64,000 nt of DNA from Chloracidobacterium sp. (lineage in GTDB: Bacteria > Acidobacteriota > Blastocatellia > Pyrinomonadales > Pyrinomonadaceae), in the NCBI GenBank assembly GCA_016706275.1, contig JADJJY010000002.1:420001-484000 (forward strand). The letters run 5' to 3'. Position 1 is the first letter of the stretch. The number at the start of each line of letters is the position of its first letter. The notes under the pieces were generated by a model, which had not been told where the DNA came from, searched no databases, and saw only the letters and a list, made by a program, of their open reading frames with translations. Made by a program: the position numbers and the translations under genes. This document shows positions 34,130 through 43,577 of the stretch, piece after piece.

Positions 34130-34708
34130 TCAGTGCATTACTTGAAAGCGTAAGAACGTTTTACCGACGATAACCTCGTCGCCGTCATTTAGGACCTCGC
34201 AATTACCCGGCAAAAGTCGTCGACCGCGATTAAGATACGTCCCATTTGTGGAACCAAGATCCTCGATATAATAAGAGCCGTTGCTGCGGCGGATTCGTGC
34301 GTGGCGCCTTGAAACTTTTGCATCCGAATCAAATGCATCAAGATCAACGTTCGGGAAAACGCCATTATCTGCGTCCCAGCGGCCTATTGTCGAATCATCA
34401 TTGATCAGCCGAAATTCCGTTCCGGGTGAATCGCCGCGTTCGATCACAAGCACCGCATGAGCTGTTCCCGGACGTTCGTCAACGACCTGTGGGACATCTT
34501 GCGAGTTTTCGTAAGCAAATACAGCCGCCGGAATATCGACCGAGGTCGCGCTCACCGGGCGCGGCGCGGGTTCCACTTGAATCGGCGGAACATAGGGCGG
34601 CGGCTGCGGTTCAGCAAATTGCGGGGCGACAACCAATCTGGTTCCGCATTCGTCACAAAATCTCGATGTGTCGAGATTTGACGTATTACATGTTGGGCAT
34701 TTGATCAT
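34130..34708 (-). CDS. Zinc-ribbon FHA-domain protein
   Basis: A 192-residue protein with a zinc ribbon at the start (CPTCNTSNLDTSRFCDECG, Cys4, Cys7, Cys18, Cys21), a Pro-rich linker, and an FHA domain at about 90-192 (IGRWDADNGVFPNVDL, SRRHARIRRSNGSYYI, DLGSTNGTYLN). It resembles the ends of the kinase encoded 31 bp downstream, as if the kinase were this protein with a kinase domain inserted. Probable phosphothreonine-reading adaptor and first gene of the kinase-RDD-phosphatase run. Confidence 0.92.
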   Translation of the reverse strand: MIKCPTCNTSNLDTSRFCDECGTRLVVAPQFAEPQPPPYVPPIQVEPAPRPVSATSVDIPAAVFAYENSQDVPQVVDERPGTAHAVLVIERGDSPGTEFRLINDDSTIGRWDADNGVFPNVDLDAFDSDAKVSRRHARIRRSNGSYYIEDLGSTNGTYLNRGRRLLPGNCEVLNDGDEVIVGKTFLRFQVMH

Positions 34709-34965
34709 CGTAATCGCTAGTCGCTTAGGATCCAGACGACCCTAGCGCAAGGCTATATTCTACATTCTAAATTGAACTTCGTAAATCGTAATTCTACAGC
34801 ATATTTACGTCAAACGTTGATCGACTGTTCCAGTTATAGGCTAGGAAGTCACTTTTTTGAAACTAACCGAAAAATTGTGTCGTAGTAATGGCTTGATACG
34901 ACATCACTTTAACATTTAGCTATACTCTGTTTAGAGAATATTTTCGCTGAGAGGAACTGAAAAAC

Positions 34966-36512
34966 ATGGCATTGAGCCGTAAGAGCAAAATTATCATTGG
35001 CGCCGTCGCGGTCGTCGTAATATTGATCGTCATAATCGCAAGCATTTTTGCGACACGCACTGACACACCCGAAGTCACTGTCGTTAAGGTCGAGACTCGA
35101 AAAGAGCTACGCTCGACCGTGACGTCGTCGGGCGAAGTGCGGCCGATCCAGTTTCAGAATGTGACGAGTGAGGTTCAGGGCCGGATCGAGGAGATCTATG
35201 TAAAAGAGGGCGATCAGGTCACCAAGGGCCAACCGCTAGTCAGGCTCGACCCAAATCAACTCCAAGCAAATACGGATGCTCAGCTTGCTGCGTTTCAGGG
35301 AGCTCAAGATGATGTCCGCGTTTCACAGTCGCAGGTAACGGCGGCACAGAATAATCTTGCCCAGTCACAGCAGCAATATAACGTCGCTCAAGTTGCGGTT
35401 GATTCAGCCCGCCAGGGACTCGTTGCCGCTCAGACAGATGTGGACCGCGAGCAGAAAAATCTTGCTATCGCAAAACGCGAAATGCAGAGAACCGCACAGT
35501 TATTTGAGTCAGGCGTGGCGTCACGAGCGTCGTACGACGACGCAAAAGACAAGGTGGATCAAGCAGATATTGCCTTACGCAACGCTCAGTCGAGATTGAA
35601 ATCGCAAACGCTTGCGGTAAAGGATGCACAAACACGGGTTGCACAACAAGCCGTCGCGGTCAAAGATTCAAGACGTGCGGTCGATACCGCGAACCTGAAT
35701 GTAGCATCCAGCCAGTCGCGTGCTAATCAACAGTCAGCCTCATTACGCGGCACAAAAAGCCAGCGTGATAAAACTTTACAAGTCGCCCCTATCAACGGCG
35801 TTATTGCGGAGATCCCGTCAAAGGTCGGAACGTTTGCGGTTGCCGGATTATCAACGACTGCTCTGCTGACGATCGCTGACATGTCGCAGATCAATGTCGA
35901 GGTAAAGGTCGACGAGACTTCGATCGACAAGGTCGAGGTCGGACAAAAAGCAAAGATAAAGGTCGACGCTTTTGGTGATAAAGAGATCGTGGGCGAGGTG
36001 ATTCAAAAAACTCCGCTTGCAGTGGGTAAATCGCAGACGAGCGGCGGACTTTCAACGAACATTAACGTACAGGAAGCTAAAGAGTTTCGCGTAGTGATCC
36101 AGATGAAAGACCTGCCCGAGGATGTCCGACTCGGACTTCGACCGGGTATGAGTGCAACCGCCGAGATCACGACCAAGGTTGTCGATAATGTCATCGCAGT
36201 TCCGCTACAGGCTGTGATCGAGAAAAGCCGGACGCTAAGACCTCGCCGACTCTGCCAGGCGATGCTCCGCCGCCGCCGTCAGACAAGCCTAAAATGATCA
36301 CGGGGGTTTATATTCTCGACGGCAATAAAGCCAAATTCGTTGAGGTTGAGACGGGCATCATTGGCGAATCGGACCGTCAGATCATTAGCGGCCTCAAAGA
36401 GGGCGATGAAGTGATAACTGGGCCGAGCCGTGTTCTTAATACCCTAAAAGAAGGCGCAATAGTCAAGAAACAAACCAAAAAAGAAGGCGAGGCTGCTAAT
36501 AAGACTTCGTAG
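34966..36512 (+). pseudogene. MacA/HlyD-type periplasmic adaptor gene with a one-base frameshift
   Basis: The membrane-fusion subunit of a MacAB-like efflux system. The first frame (34966-36297) encodes a TM anchor, lipoyl-type halves (QGRIEEIYVKEGDQVTKGQP), a long coiled-coil hairpin rich in Gln/Ala (about 105-275) and a beta-barrel part ending AVPLQAVIEKS. There the frame changes: shifting by one base near 36228 restores a linker of the kind PDAKTSPTLPGDAPPPPSDK and joins smoothly to the membrane-proximal end at 36294-36512 (VEVETGIIGESDRQIISGLK). Base 36228-36229 is CC where CCC would keep one frame. It may be a true mutation or a read error; I see no standard slippery site. It is 1 bp from the ABC ATPase gene. 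Confidence 0.82.
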
Positions 36513-36513
36513 T

Positions 36514-37263
36514 ATGTACAGATTTATGGACGAAGAAAACGGTAACGGAGCCACATCTCCGACGGCCACACCTGCCGGCGAAACGCTGATCAGCATGCGA
36601 AACATCTGGAAAACTTACCAGATGGGTAACGAAGAACTGCATGCCCTACGTGATGTTTCGTTCGAGGTAAAAAGAAATGAATACGTCGCCATTATCGGCC
36701 CATCTGGTTCGGGAAAATCAACGCTGATGAATCTGATTGGTTGTCTTGATTCGCCGACCAAAGGCGAATACTGGATCAACGGCAATCTTGTTTCGGATAT
36801 GTCGGACGACGAGCTCGCCCGTATTCGCAATAAGGAGATCGGCTTTGTCTTTCAGACTTTTAACCTGTTGGCCCGTGCAACTGCTCTCCACAACGTTGAA
36901 CTGCCGCTGATATATGCAGGTATGCGTTCGGCGGAGCGTCACGATCAAGCTCAGGCAGCGTTGGCGTCAGTCGAGCTTGGCGACCGTGTCATGCACCGAC
37001 CAAACGAGCTTTCCGGTGGCCAGCGTCAACGTGTCGCGATTGCCCGGGCTCTAGTTAATAATCCTTCGATCCTGCTGGCGGATGAGCCGACCGGCGCCCT
37101 GGATTCAAAAACCAGCGTCGAGATCATGCATCTTTTTGAAAAGCTGCACGAAGACGGCAATACGATAATTCTCGTTACGCACGAACCAGAGATCGCTGCT
37201 CGAGCACATCGAATTATTACGATTCGCGACGGTTTGATCGAAAAAGACGAACGCACGAAATAA
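36514..37263 (+). CDS. MacB-type ABC transporter ATP-binding protein
   Basis: A 249-residue ATPase of the LolD/MacB/FtsE group. Walker A is GPSGSGKST, the signature LSGGQRQR, Walker B ILLADEP followed by TGALDS, the combination that marks this group. There are about 25 extra N-terminal residues of low complexity before the usual ISMRNIWKTYQMG. The next gene begins within its stop codon (TAATG). It energises the permeases encoded downstream together with the frameshifted adaptor. Confidence 0.94.
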   Translation: MYRFMDEENGNGATSPTATPAGETLISMRNIWKTYQMGNEELHALRDVSFEVKRNEYVAIIGPSGSGKSTLMNLIGCLDSPTKGEYWINGNLVSDMSDDELARIRNKEIGFVFQTFNLLARATALHNVELPLIYAGMRSAERHDQAQAALASVELGDRVMHRPNELSGGQRQRVAIARALVNNPSILLADEPTGALDSKTSVEIMHLFEKLHEDGNTIILVTHEPEIAARAHRIITIRDGLIEKDERTK

Positions 37264-37964
37264 TGGAGTTGGTCCCGCCTTACGTTTCGACAGTTTTTAT
37301 CCTCACGACATTCGCTGCGGTCGCGTTTTTACTTCAGGCGGCAAAACACGTAGGGCTTGGAAAACTCCCCTCTCAAATATTGATTTTTCTATTACCGCTA
37401 TGGATATTTTTCCAGGCGGTAATTTCTATCGGTGGCTTTTATCAAGATACGAACTCGATGCCACCACGAATCGTCTTATTCGGTGTACTGCCGGCACTGC
37501 TGACGATCGTAACTTACCTAATTTTCTTTCGAGAAAGATTTATCGACAAGATACCGTTACGGCTACTGACAATGCTCCACGTCGTAAGAGTCCCCGTTGA
37601 GATCGTCCTTCTTTGGCTGTTTCAAAATGGCCAAGTGCCACAGTTGATGACGTTTGAAGGCAGAAACTTTGATATTCTGTCAGGCATTCTCGCACCTATT
37701 GTTTATCTGATCGCATTTCGCGGCGAAAAGCCTAAACGCGGTTTACTTATCGCTTATAACATCCTCGGCCTTATTCTACTCGCAAACATCGTCTCCATCG
37801 CGGCGTTGTCGATCCCCTCTCCGATACAACAGCTTGCGTTTGAACAGCCGAATCGGGCCGTAACATTTTTTCCGTATAGTTGGCTGCCAGCCATCGTTGT
37901 TCCGATCGTTCTATTTAGCCATCTTGCTGCTTTTTGGAAACTTTTGATCAGCAAAACCGCTTGA
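37263..37964 (+). CDS. Unknown multi-pass membrane protein in the ABC operon
   Basis: A 233-residue protein with about seven hydrophobic helices and no recognised motif; a short loop EGRNFDILSG and FRGEKPKRG separate helix groups. Its ATG overlaps the stop of the ABC ATPase (TAATG), so translation is coupled, but it is not a normal part of MacAB systems and shows no permease-like FtsX domain. It is followed by 69 bp before the first permease. A transporter accessory subunit or an inserted passenger are both possible. Confidence 0.7.
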   Translation: MELVPPYVSTVFILTTFAAVAFLLQAAKHVGLGKLPSQILIFLLPLWIFFQAVISIGGFYQDTNSMPPRIVLFGVLPALLTIVTYLIFFRERFIDKIPLRLLTMLHVVRVPVEIVLLWLFQNGQVPQLMTFEGRNFDILSGILAPIVYLIAFRGEKPKRGLLIAYNILGLILLANIVSIAALSIPSPIQQLAFEQPNRAVTFFPYSWLPAIVVPIVLFSHLAAFWKLLISKTA

Positions 37965-38033
37965 TACAAACAAATTTGCTAAACTCTTTTGATTAGTGGT
38001 TCGTATCATTATTGTGACGTTTCACCTGCGTAA

Positions 38034-39269
38034 ATGAATTTTACCGAGACATTAAAACTTGCATTTTCTGCCATCTGGGCCCACAAGCTGCGCTCATTCC
38101 TTACGCTTTTAGGCATGATCATCGGTGTGACGGCGTTTATGGTCGTTTTGTCGCTTTTACAGGGATTCAACTCATACGTCGATGAAAAGATCGCGGGTAT
38201 CGGCTCAAATTCATTTACCGTACGGCGTTTCAGCTTTGACGATTTTAAGGATACCGACACGATCGCGGCAGCCCAGCGTCGTAACAAAGAGCTGACGTTT
38301 GACGAGCGCGATTTTATACGCGACCGTGCCCAACTGATCGACAAGATCGGTGCCAAAGCGGGCAATATGAATCGAGAGGTCAAACACGAGAGCGAAAGCC
38401 TAAGCAGCGTACAGATCGTAGGATCGGAGCCTATAATTGCCGAAATTGAAAAGCGAGACATTGCTGAGGGCCGCTTTTTCTCCCCTCCCGAAAATGACAA
38501 TGCAGCTCGAGTTGCATACGTTGGAATGGATGTCGCAAAAAAATTCTTTCCGCGCGGCGACGCATTGGGCCAGGAGATCACCATTTCCGGCATTCCCTAC
38601 AAGATCATCGGCATCCAGACGGCAAAAGGAACGGTTTTTGGCCAGCCTCAAGATAATTTTGTCGAGCTGCCGCTCAAAACCTTTGGTTCCGCCTTTGGCG
38701 GCCTCAGAAATCAACGGGCGCCATTTTTTGTAATAACGTCGAAGACCGATAAAGGCTTTAACGACGCGGTCGAAGAGGTTCGAACGCTGATGCGTATCAA
38801 GCGAAAACTTGAGATCGGCGAAAAGGATACCTTTGGCATACTCACGCCAGACGCGATAACAGGTATTCGCGATCGCATTCTCGGGCCGACCTTTATAGTT
38901 ATCATTTTAGTTCCTACCATCGCCCTCGTCGTTGGTGCGATCGTCATCATGAACATCATGCTCGTCTCTGTTACTGAGAGGACGAAGGAGATCGGCATCC
39001 GTAAGAGTCTGGGAGCACGACAAGCCGACATTTTGAAGCAGTTTTTGTTTGAAGCCGCGACGCTTTCAGCGATTGGAGGCACGATAGGGCTTATAATCGC
39101 GCAACTACTAGGGATAATTATCACTGCTTTTGTCTTTCAAACAAAGATCCCGATCTGGTCCGCGTTCTTTGCGATCGCTGTGTCCGGCGGAGTTGGCGTA
39201 CTTGCAGGCCTATTTCCTGCATGGAAAGCCGCACGGCTCGACCCGATCGAAGCCTTGAGGGCGGATTAA
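38034..39269 (+). CDS. MacB/FtsX-like ABC transporter permease (first)
   Basis: A 411-residue permease: an N-terminal membrane helix (SFLTLLGMIIGVTAFMVVLS), a MacB periplasmic core domain of about 220 residues, and three C-terminal helices with the FtsX pattern (IMNIMLVSVTERTKEIGIRK, the conserved ERTxEIGIRKxxGA motif). It ends FPAWKAARLDPIEALRAD, the usual MacB-family end. Four bases separate it from the second permease, and the two are about one third alike, so the transporter is likely a heterodimer. Exports of peptides, lipids or toxins are known for the family; the substrate here is unknown. Confidence 0.94.
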   Translation: MNFTETLKLAFSAIWAHKLRSFLTLLGMIIGVTAFMVVLSLLQGFNSYVDEKIAGIGSNSFTVRRFSFDDFKDTDTIAAAQRRNKELTFDERDFIRDRAQLIDKIGAKAGNMNREVKHESESLSSVQIVGSEPIIAEIEKRDIAEGRFFSPPENDNAARVAYVGMDVAKKFFPRGDALGQEITISGIPYKIIGIQTAKGTVFGQPQDNFVELPLKTFGSAFGGLRNQRAPFFVITSKTDKGFNDAVEEVRTLMRIKRKLEIGEKDTFGILTPDAITGIRDRILGPTFIVIILVPTIALVVGAIVIMNIMLVSVTERTKEIGIRKSLGARQADILKQFLFEAATLSAIGGTIGLIIAQLLGIIITAFVFQTKIPIWSAFFAIAVSGGVGVLAGLFPAWKAARLDPIEALRAD

Positions 39270-39272
39270 ACG

Positions 39273-40535
39273 ATGAAACTAGTAACCACCCCGTTTTACG
39301 AAAATTTTAAGATGGCGATCGATACGATCCGCAGTAATAAACTGCGAGCATTCCTAACGATCGTCGGTGTAGTTGTTGGCGTGATCACCGTAATGCTTAT
39401 CTCGTCGATCATAAGTGGTATCAATGTCGCCGTCGAGAAGGAAGTTGAGTCTTTTGGCACACGTTCTATATTTCTATACAAAATGGATATCGGCATACGA
39501 ACGTCGATGCCAACCCGCGAAGAGCGTATGCGAAAGCCACTTACGCTAGAAGATGCCGAGGCCATTGGCGGATTGCGAAGTGTCGAGGTTGCGGTTCCGT
39601 TTTTAGATATCTCTAACAATTTTTTCGGCGGAAAGCTCACCGTAACCGGCAAGAACGGCAAGACATCGTCATCTGTGCAAATGCAGGGGAGCACCCCTAA
39701 TGTCGACAAAGCTCCAGGTGAGCTTTTGGTCGATGGCCGTTGGTTCTCTCCGGCCGAAAATGAGGCCAAGTCCAATGTGTGCGTGATCGGTGATTTTGTA
39801 CGCGAAGCCTATTTTCCGTATGAATCTCCTATCGGACAGACCCTAGAAGTCGGCGGTGCGGAGTTCAGAATCGTTGGGCTCTTGCAAAAGCGTGAACAGC
39901 TATTTGGCGGCGGCGGCGGCAATAACGATCAGACGAACGTCATCTATATGCCGATCAACACGGCCCTTAAGTTAAAGCCAAATGCCGACGACCTATTTAT
40001 CCTCGCGGTCGCCAATGAAGGTCAGCTTGAAAAGGCAAAGGATGAAGTTCAGGATATGCTTCGTATTCGGCGGCAGGTGCCGTTTGGCAATAAGAACAAT
40101 TTTGCGATGGAAACGGCTGCCAGCCTTGTCGATCAATTCAAAGCGATCACGGGCGGAGTGTTTCTCGCAATGGTTGTGATCTCATCAGTCGGCCTCATGA
40201 TCGGCGGCATCGGTGTGATGAATATCATGCTCGTATCCGTGACCGAACGCACCCGCGAGATTGGCATTCGAAAGGCTCTCGGTGCAAGACAAAGCGATAT
40301 TCTGCTTCAGTTTTTGATCGAGGCGGCAACTCTGACTGGGTTTGGCGGTATTATTGGATTGTTGATAGGCTGGCTTCTGACTTTTGGCGTCAGGATGATA
40401 ATGCCCTCTTACGTTCCGATCTGGGCACCGATCGCCGGATTTGGTGCGAGCGTGGGTATTGGCATAATTTTCGGACTGTTTCCGGCTTGGAAAGCAGCTA
40501 GGTTAGATCCGATCGAAGCGCTTCGGTACGAATAA
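39273..40535 (+). CDS. MacB/FtsX-like ABC transporter permease (second)
   Basis: A 420-residue paralogue of the preceding permease with the same topology: helix AFLTIVGVVVGVITVMLISS, periplasmic core with a glycine-rich loop (FGGGGGNND), and three C-terminal helices with VSVTERTREIGIRKALGARQ. It ends FPAWKAARLDPIEALRYE. It is the last gene of the adaptor-ATPase-membrane protein-permease-permease operon and is followed at once by a strong terminator. Confidence 0.94.
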   Translation: MKLVTTPFYENFKMAIDTIRSNKLRAFLTIVGVVVGVITVMLISSIISGINVAVEKEVESFGTRSIFLYKMDIGIRTSMPTREERMRKPLTLEDAEAIGGLRSVEVAVPFLDISNNFFGGKLTVTGKNGKTSSSVQMQGSTPNVDKAPGELLVDGRWFSPAENEAKSNVCVIGDFVREAYFPYESPIGQTLEVGGAEFRIVGLLQKREQLFGGGGGNNDQTNVIYMPINTALKLKPNADDLFILAVANEGQLEKAKDEVQDMLRIRRQVPFGNKNNFAMETAASLVDQFKAITGGVFLAMVVISSVGLMIGGIGVMNIMLVSVTERTREIGIRKALGARQSDILLQFLIEAATLTGFGGIIGLLIGWLLTFGVRMIMPSYVPIWAPIAGFGASVGIGIIFGLFPAWKAARLDPIEALRYE

Positions 40536-40540
40536 GAAAA

Positions 40541-40567
40541 AGCCCGCCGGATCGGCGGGCTTTTTTT
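40541..40567 (+). terminator. Rho-independent terminator of the ABC operon
   Basis: AGCCCGCCG pairs with CGGCGGGCT around a short loop and is followed by T7 from 40561. The A-rich flank on the other side allows use by the convergent YIP1-like gene too. Confidence 0.93.
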
Positions 40568-40582
40568 CAAATTATGGAAACC

Positions 40583-41512
40583 TTAGCTGATAAAACTCGG
40601 GAACAAAGTCGCCATTGCCACACCAAGCAAGATAATAACGAAAAATATTCCAAGCGATGCACTCCATGCGATCGTTCCTGTTACACGCTCACCGGCATTT
40701 TTCAAACCTGTGGCATTCAACCAAACCCAATAAAGCCCTAACAAACTTATAGCCCCTAGGAGTGTGAATATCACAGGATGTTCAGCCGGTAAAACGAGAA
40801 AGTTTAGGCTGTCTTGCACCAACGACTGCTGCCCCAGTACTGGGTGGATCTCTGTCGGGTCTTTGATGAAAAGGACGATCGTGTTCAATAAAAACTTGAT
40901 CACAGACACCGGGAAGGCTGCATAGACGGCGGCGGAAAATGCCTGGAAAAAGTTGATCTTGCCGCCCATCGCAAGAGCAAAAAGCATGAAGATCGCTGCA
41001 AGGATCGCATAGCCGAAGCCATATCCGGCAAAGGTCGAGAACGTTTGCGTGACGCGGAGTACCGGACTCGTCGCATCAATGATCGCTTGAGCACGTCCCG
41101 CCTCGACCTGCTTTTTCGCATCTTCATTATTTGCGATCATACCCATTTCCAGGGTCTTGTCGATCGTAAAATTAACGACGCGTTCAGCTCCGAGGCGATA
41201 GAAGAATACATTTGTGTACGTCGCGGAGAGCACCGTCATAATTAGCAATGCGACAAGGAATCGCGGATGCCTTCTAAGATTCTTAAATGTGTCGGATGGA
41301 GCGAAAAAGATGTTGCCGAGTGTGGCTGCAGTTGACATCTTTTCCGTATCATCTGTTTCTGGCCTGGTTAGAAAGCTCAGGCCGATGACGAGCCCGCCAA
41401 ACAAAATGAGAAAGACTCCGGTCCCCGTCACACCGGGAACGATCTTGATAGCTCCCAGAATTGCGATGATCAGGCCTAAAGCCGCAATTATGATACCCGC
41501 TAAACGATTCAT
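40583..41512 (-). CDS. YIP1-family membrane protein
   Basis: A 309-residue protein. Two helices at the start (LAGIIIAALGLIIAILGAIK, FLILFGGLVIGLSFL) are followed by a soluble loop and a YIP1-like membrane domain with five helices (from about residue 85; FFAPSDTFKNLRRHPRFLVA matches the family's usual entry). A loop of about 50 residues separates helices three and four. Function of bacterial YIP1 proteins is unknown. It is upstream of, but not coupled to, the Opp/Dpp ATPase genes (same strand, 71-bp gap). Confidence 0.85.
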   Translation of the reverse strand: MNRLAGIIIAALGLIIAILGAIKIVPGVTGTGVFLILFGGLVIGLSFLTRPETDDTEKMSTAATLGNIFFAPSDTFKNLRRHPRFLVALLIMTVLSATYTNVFFYRLGAERVVNFTIDKTLEMGMIANNEDAKKQVEAGRAQAIIDATSPVLRVTQTFSTFAGYGFGYAILAAIFMLFALAMGGKINFFQAFSAAVYAAFPVSVIKFLLNTIVLFIKDPTEIHPVLGQQSLVQDSLNFLVLPAEHPVIFTLLGAISLLGLYWVWLNATGLKNAGERVTGTIAWSASLGIFFVIILLGVAMATLFPSFIS

Positions 41513-41583
41513 ATTTTCCTCACAGAAATTGGTTTAAAAATTACAAAACAACCTACGACTGTTGCTCTTGATTTGTTTCAGTT

Positions 41584-42576
41584 TTACGTAGCGGCATCAT
41601 ATCCGTCCACGCGGATACAAGCTGCGAAATGTCCGGGTTTGATCTCTCGAAGCTGCGGCTCGACGACAGCACACTCGTCAATAGCTATCGGACAGCGTGT
41701 TCGAAAACGACAACCAGACGGCGGATTGATCGGCGTCGGAACGTCGCCGGTCAGCACGATTCGTTGCCGTTTTTGTTTTGGGTCGGGTATCGGGATCGCC
41801 GAGAGCAGGGCTTGGCTGTACGGATGCAAGGGGTCTTCATAAAGCTCAGCCGCATCGCATATCTCGACGATCTTACCCAAATACATCACCGCGACGCGGT
41901 CGGAGATATGCTCAACCACCGCTAATCCATGCGAGATAAATAAATAAGTTAGGCCGAGATCATCCTGTAATTGTTGGAGCAGATTAACCACTTGAGCCTG
42001 AACGGAAACATCGAGTGCCGACACAGGCTCGTCGCAGATTATGAGTTTGGGATCCAAAGCCAAGGCCCTTGCGATCCCAATGCGTTGCCGCTGCCCGCCG
42101 GAAAATTCATGCGGATATCTGTCGGCGTATTTTGGATCTAGCCCGACTTTTTTCAGCAGATCGGCAACGCGTTCGTTTTGCTCAGTTCGGTTACCGATGC
42201 CGTGTATCTTGAGCGGTTCGGCAACGATCGAACGGATGCTCAGACGCGGATTAAGACTGGCGTAAGGGTCCTGGAATATGATCTGCATCTCACGCCGGAG
42301 CAGCTGCATTTCACTGTTCGGCAAACCGACGATATTCTTGCCCTCAAACAAAACCGCGCCGCTTGTCGGCTCGATAAGCCGCAGCAGACAGCGTCCGACG
42401 GTCGATTTGCCGCAACCTGATTCGCCGACGAGGCCTAGTGTTTCACCCTGAGTGAGGTGAAACGAAACATCATCAACCGCCTGCACAACGTCGTCGCTGT
42501 TATCAACGGGAAAATGCTTGACGAGGTTTTTGACCTCGAGCAGTGTCTCCGGTTTGGTTGCGGTTGCAGAGTTCAT
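41584..42576 (-). CDS. Oligopeptide/dipeptide ABC transporter ATPase (OppF/DppF type)
   Basis: A 330-residue ATPase. Walker A GESGCGKST, signature FSGGQRQR, Walker B LIICDEPVSALD, and the C-terminal oligopeptide-transporter extension (GDVPTPINPPSGCRFRTRCP with the Cys-rich end) identify the OppF/DppF group. The ATG at 42576 overlaps the stop of the partner gene (ATGA), so I prefer it to a start 45 bp upstream. Partner permease and binding-protein genes are not in the window. With the peptidases nearby it fits peptide uptake. Confidence 0.95.
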   Translation of the reverse strand: MNSATATKPETLLEVKNLVKHFPVDNSDDVVQAVDDVSFHLTQGETLGLVGESGCGKSTVGRCLLRLIEPTSGAVLFEGKNIVGLPNSEMQLLRREMQIIFQDPYASLNPRLSIRSIVAEPLKIHGIGNRTEQNERVADLLKKVGLDPKYADRYPHEFSGGQRQRIGIARALALDPKLIICDEPVSALDVSVQAQVVNLLQQLQDDLGLTYLFISHGLAVVEHISDRVAVMYLGKIVEICDAAELYEDPLHPYSQALLSAIPIPDPKQKRQRIVLTGDVPTPINPPSGCRFRTRCPIAIDECAVVEPQLREIKPGHFAACIRVDGYDAAT

Positions 42577-43577
42577 ACGCTTGCCGGCCTCGCCTTTTCG
42601 TCGCCATTGAATAAAACGCAACGCACCTGTGAGCCGTCAGGCTGTTGGAAAAAAAGTATCTCGCCGTGTGTGCATATTTCCATTCGTTGCTCGCAACGCG
42701 GAGCAAAATGGCACCCGATCGGTAAGTCGGTCGGACTTGGCACGGTTCCGTCTATAGTTTGAAGACGCTCGGCCTTTTTTATGCCGATTTCAGTCAATTT
42801 TGGCACTGACCGTAATAATCCACGAGTGTAAGGATGTTTGGGGTTACCAAATATCTCATCGACTCCTGATTCCTCCACGATCTTGCCGGTGTACATTACG
42901 CAAACGCGGTCAGCGACCTCAGCCACTACGCCCAGATCATGCGTGATAAGCAAGATCGCGAGCTTACGTGAGACACGCAATTCATTTAGCAGCTCAAGTA
43001 TTTGTGCCTGTATCGTAACGTCAAGGGCCGTTGTCGGTTCGTCGGCGATCAGCAACTCAGGGTCGCACGCGAGAGCCATTGCGATCATCACCCGCTGACG
43101 CATCCCTCCCGATAGTTGATGCGGATAATCCGACGCACGTCTTTCAGGCGAAGGTATCGAAACCTCTTTCATCGCCGCGATTGCTGCCGACCAAGCTGTT
43201 GCCTTATCCATTTTGCGATGCAGCCGCAGAGCCTCGGCGATCTGCTCGCCAACGCGATAGACCGGGTTGAGCGACGTCATCGGGTCCTGAAAGATCATCG
43301 CTATATCGTTACCGCGGATGGTGCGTAGGCGGTCATCCGCAGCGGTCGTCAGATCTTCACCCTTGAACTTGATCGAACCACCAACGATCTTGCCCGGCGG
43401 CGATATCAGTCGCATTACTGACAGGGCGGTGATGGATTTACCACAACCAGATTCGCCGACTAGGCCGACCAGTTCGCCTTCGTCGATGTGAAAACTCACA
43501 TCATCGACAGACTTAACCAGCCCGGCCCGTGTCGGAAAATGCGTACGCAAATTGTGAATTTCGAGCAAATGCGTCAT
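42573..43577 (-). CDS. Oligopeptide/dipeptide ABC transporter ATPase (OppD/DppD type)
   Basis: A 334-residue ATPase paired with the OppF-like gene it overlaps by 4 bp. Walker A GESGCGKS, QDPMTSLNPVYRVGEQ, the signature LSGGMRQR (Met form typical of OppD) and Walker B LLIADEPTTALD are present, with the C-terminal FAPRCEQRMEIC region that binds an iron-sulfur cluster in relatives. Its start directly follows the stop of the tricorn-like peptidase gene, which suggests one transcript from peptidase to peptide importer. Confidence 0.95.
   Translation of the reverse strand: MTHLLEIHNLRTHFPTRAGLVKSVDDVSFHIDEGELVGLVGESGCGKSITALSVMRLISPPGKIVGGSIKFKGEDLTTAADDRLRTIRGNDIAMIFQDPMTSLNPVYRVGEQIAEALRLHRKMDKATAWSAAIAAMKEVSIPSPERRASDYPHQLSGGMRQRVMIAMALACDPELLIADEPTTALDVTIQAQILELLNELRVSRKLAILLITHDLGVVAEVADRVCVMYTGKIVEESGVDEIFGNPKHPYTRGLLRSVPKLTEIGIKKAERLQTIDGTVPSPTDLPIGCHFAPRCEQRMEICTHGEILFFQQPDGSQVRCVLFNGDEKARPASV

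Noticed and set aside
34709..34965. Promoter boxes before the ABC efflux operon
   Set aside because: TTGATA- and TATACT-like words occur, but the spacing is about 22 bases, so no confident sigma-70 promoter can be given. The 257-bp gap holds nothing else that I can support.
36220..36235. Programmed -1 ribosomal frameshift in the adaptor gene
   Set aside because: The bases at the shift (AAAAGCC) do not form the X XXY YYZ heptamer in the right frame, and no downstream stem is obvious. A base loss or read error is simpler.
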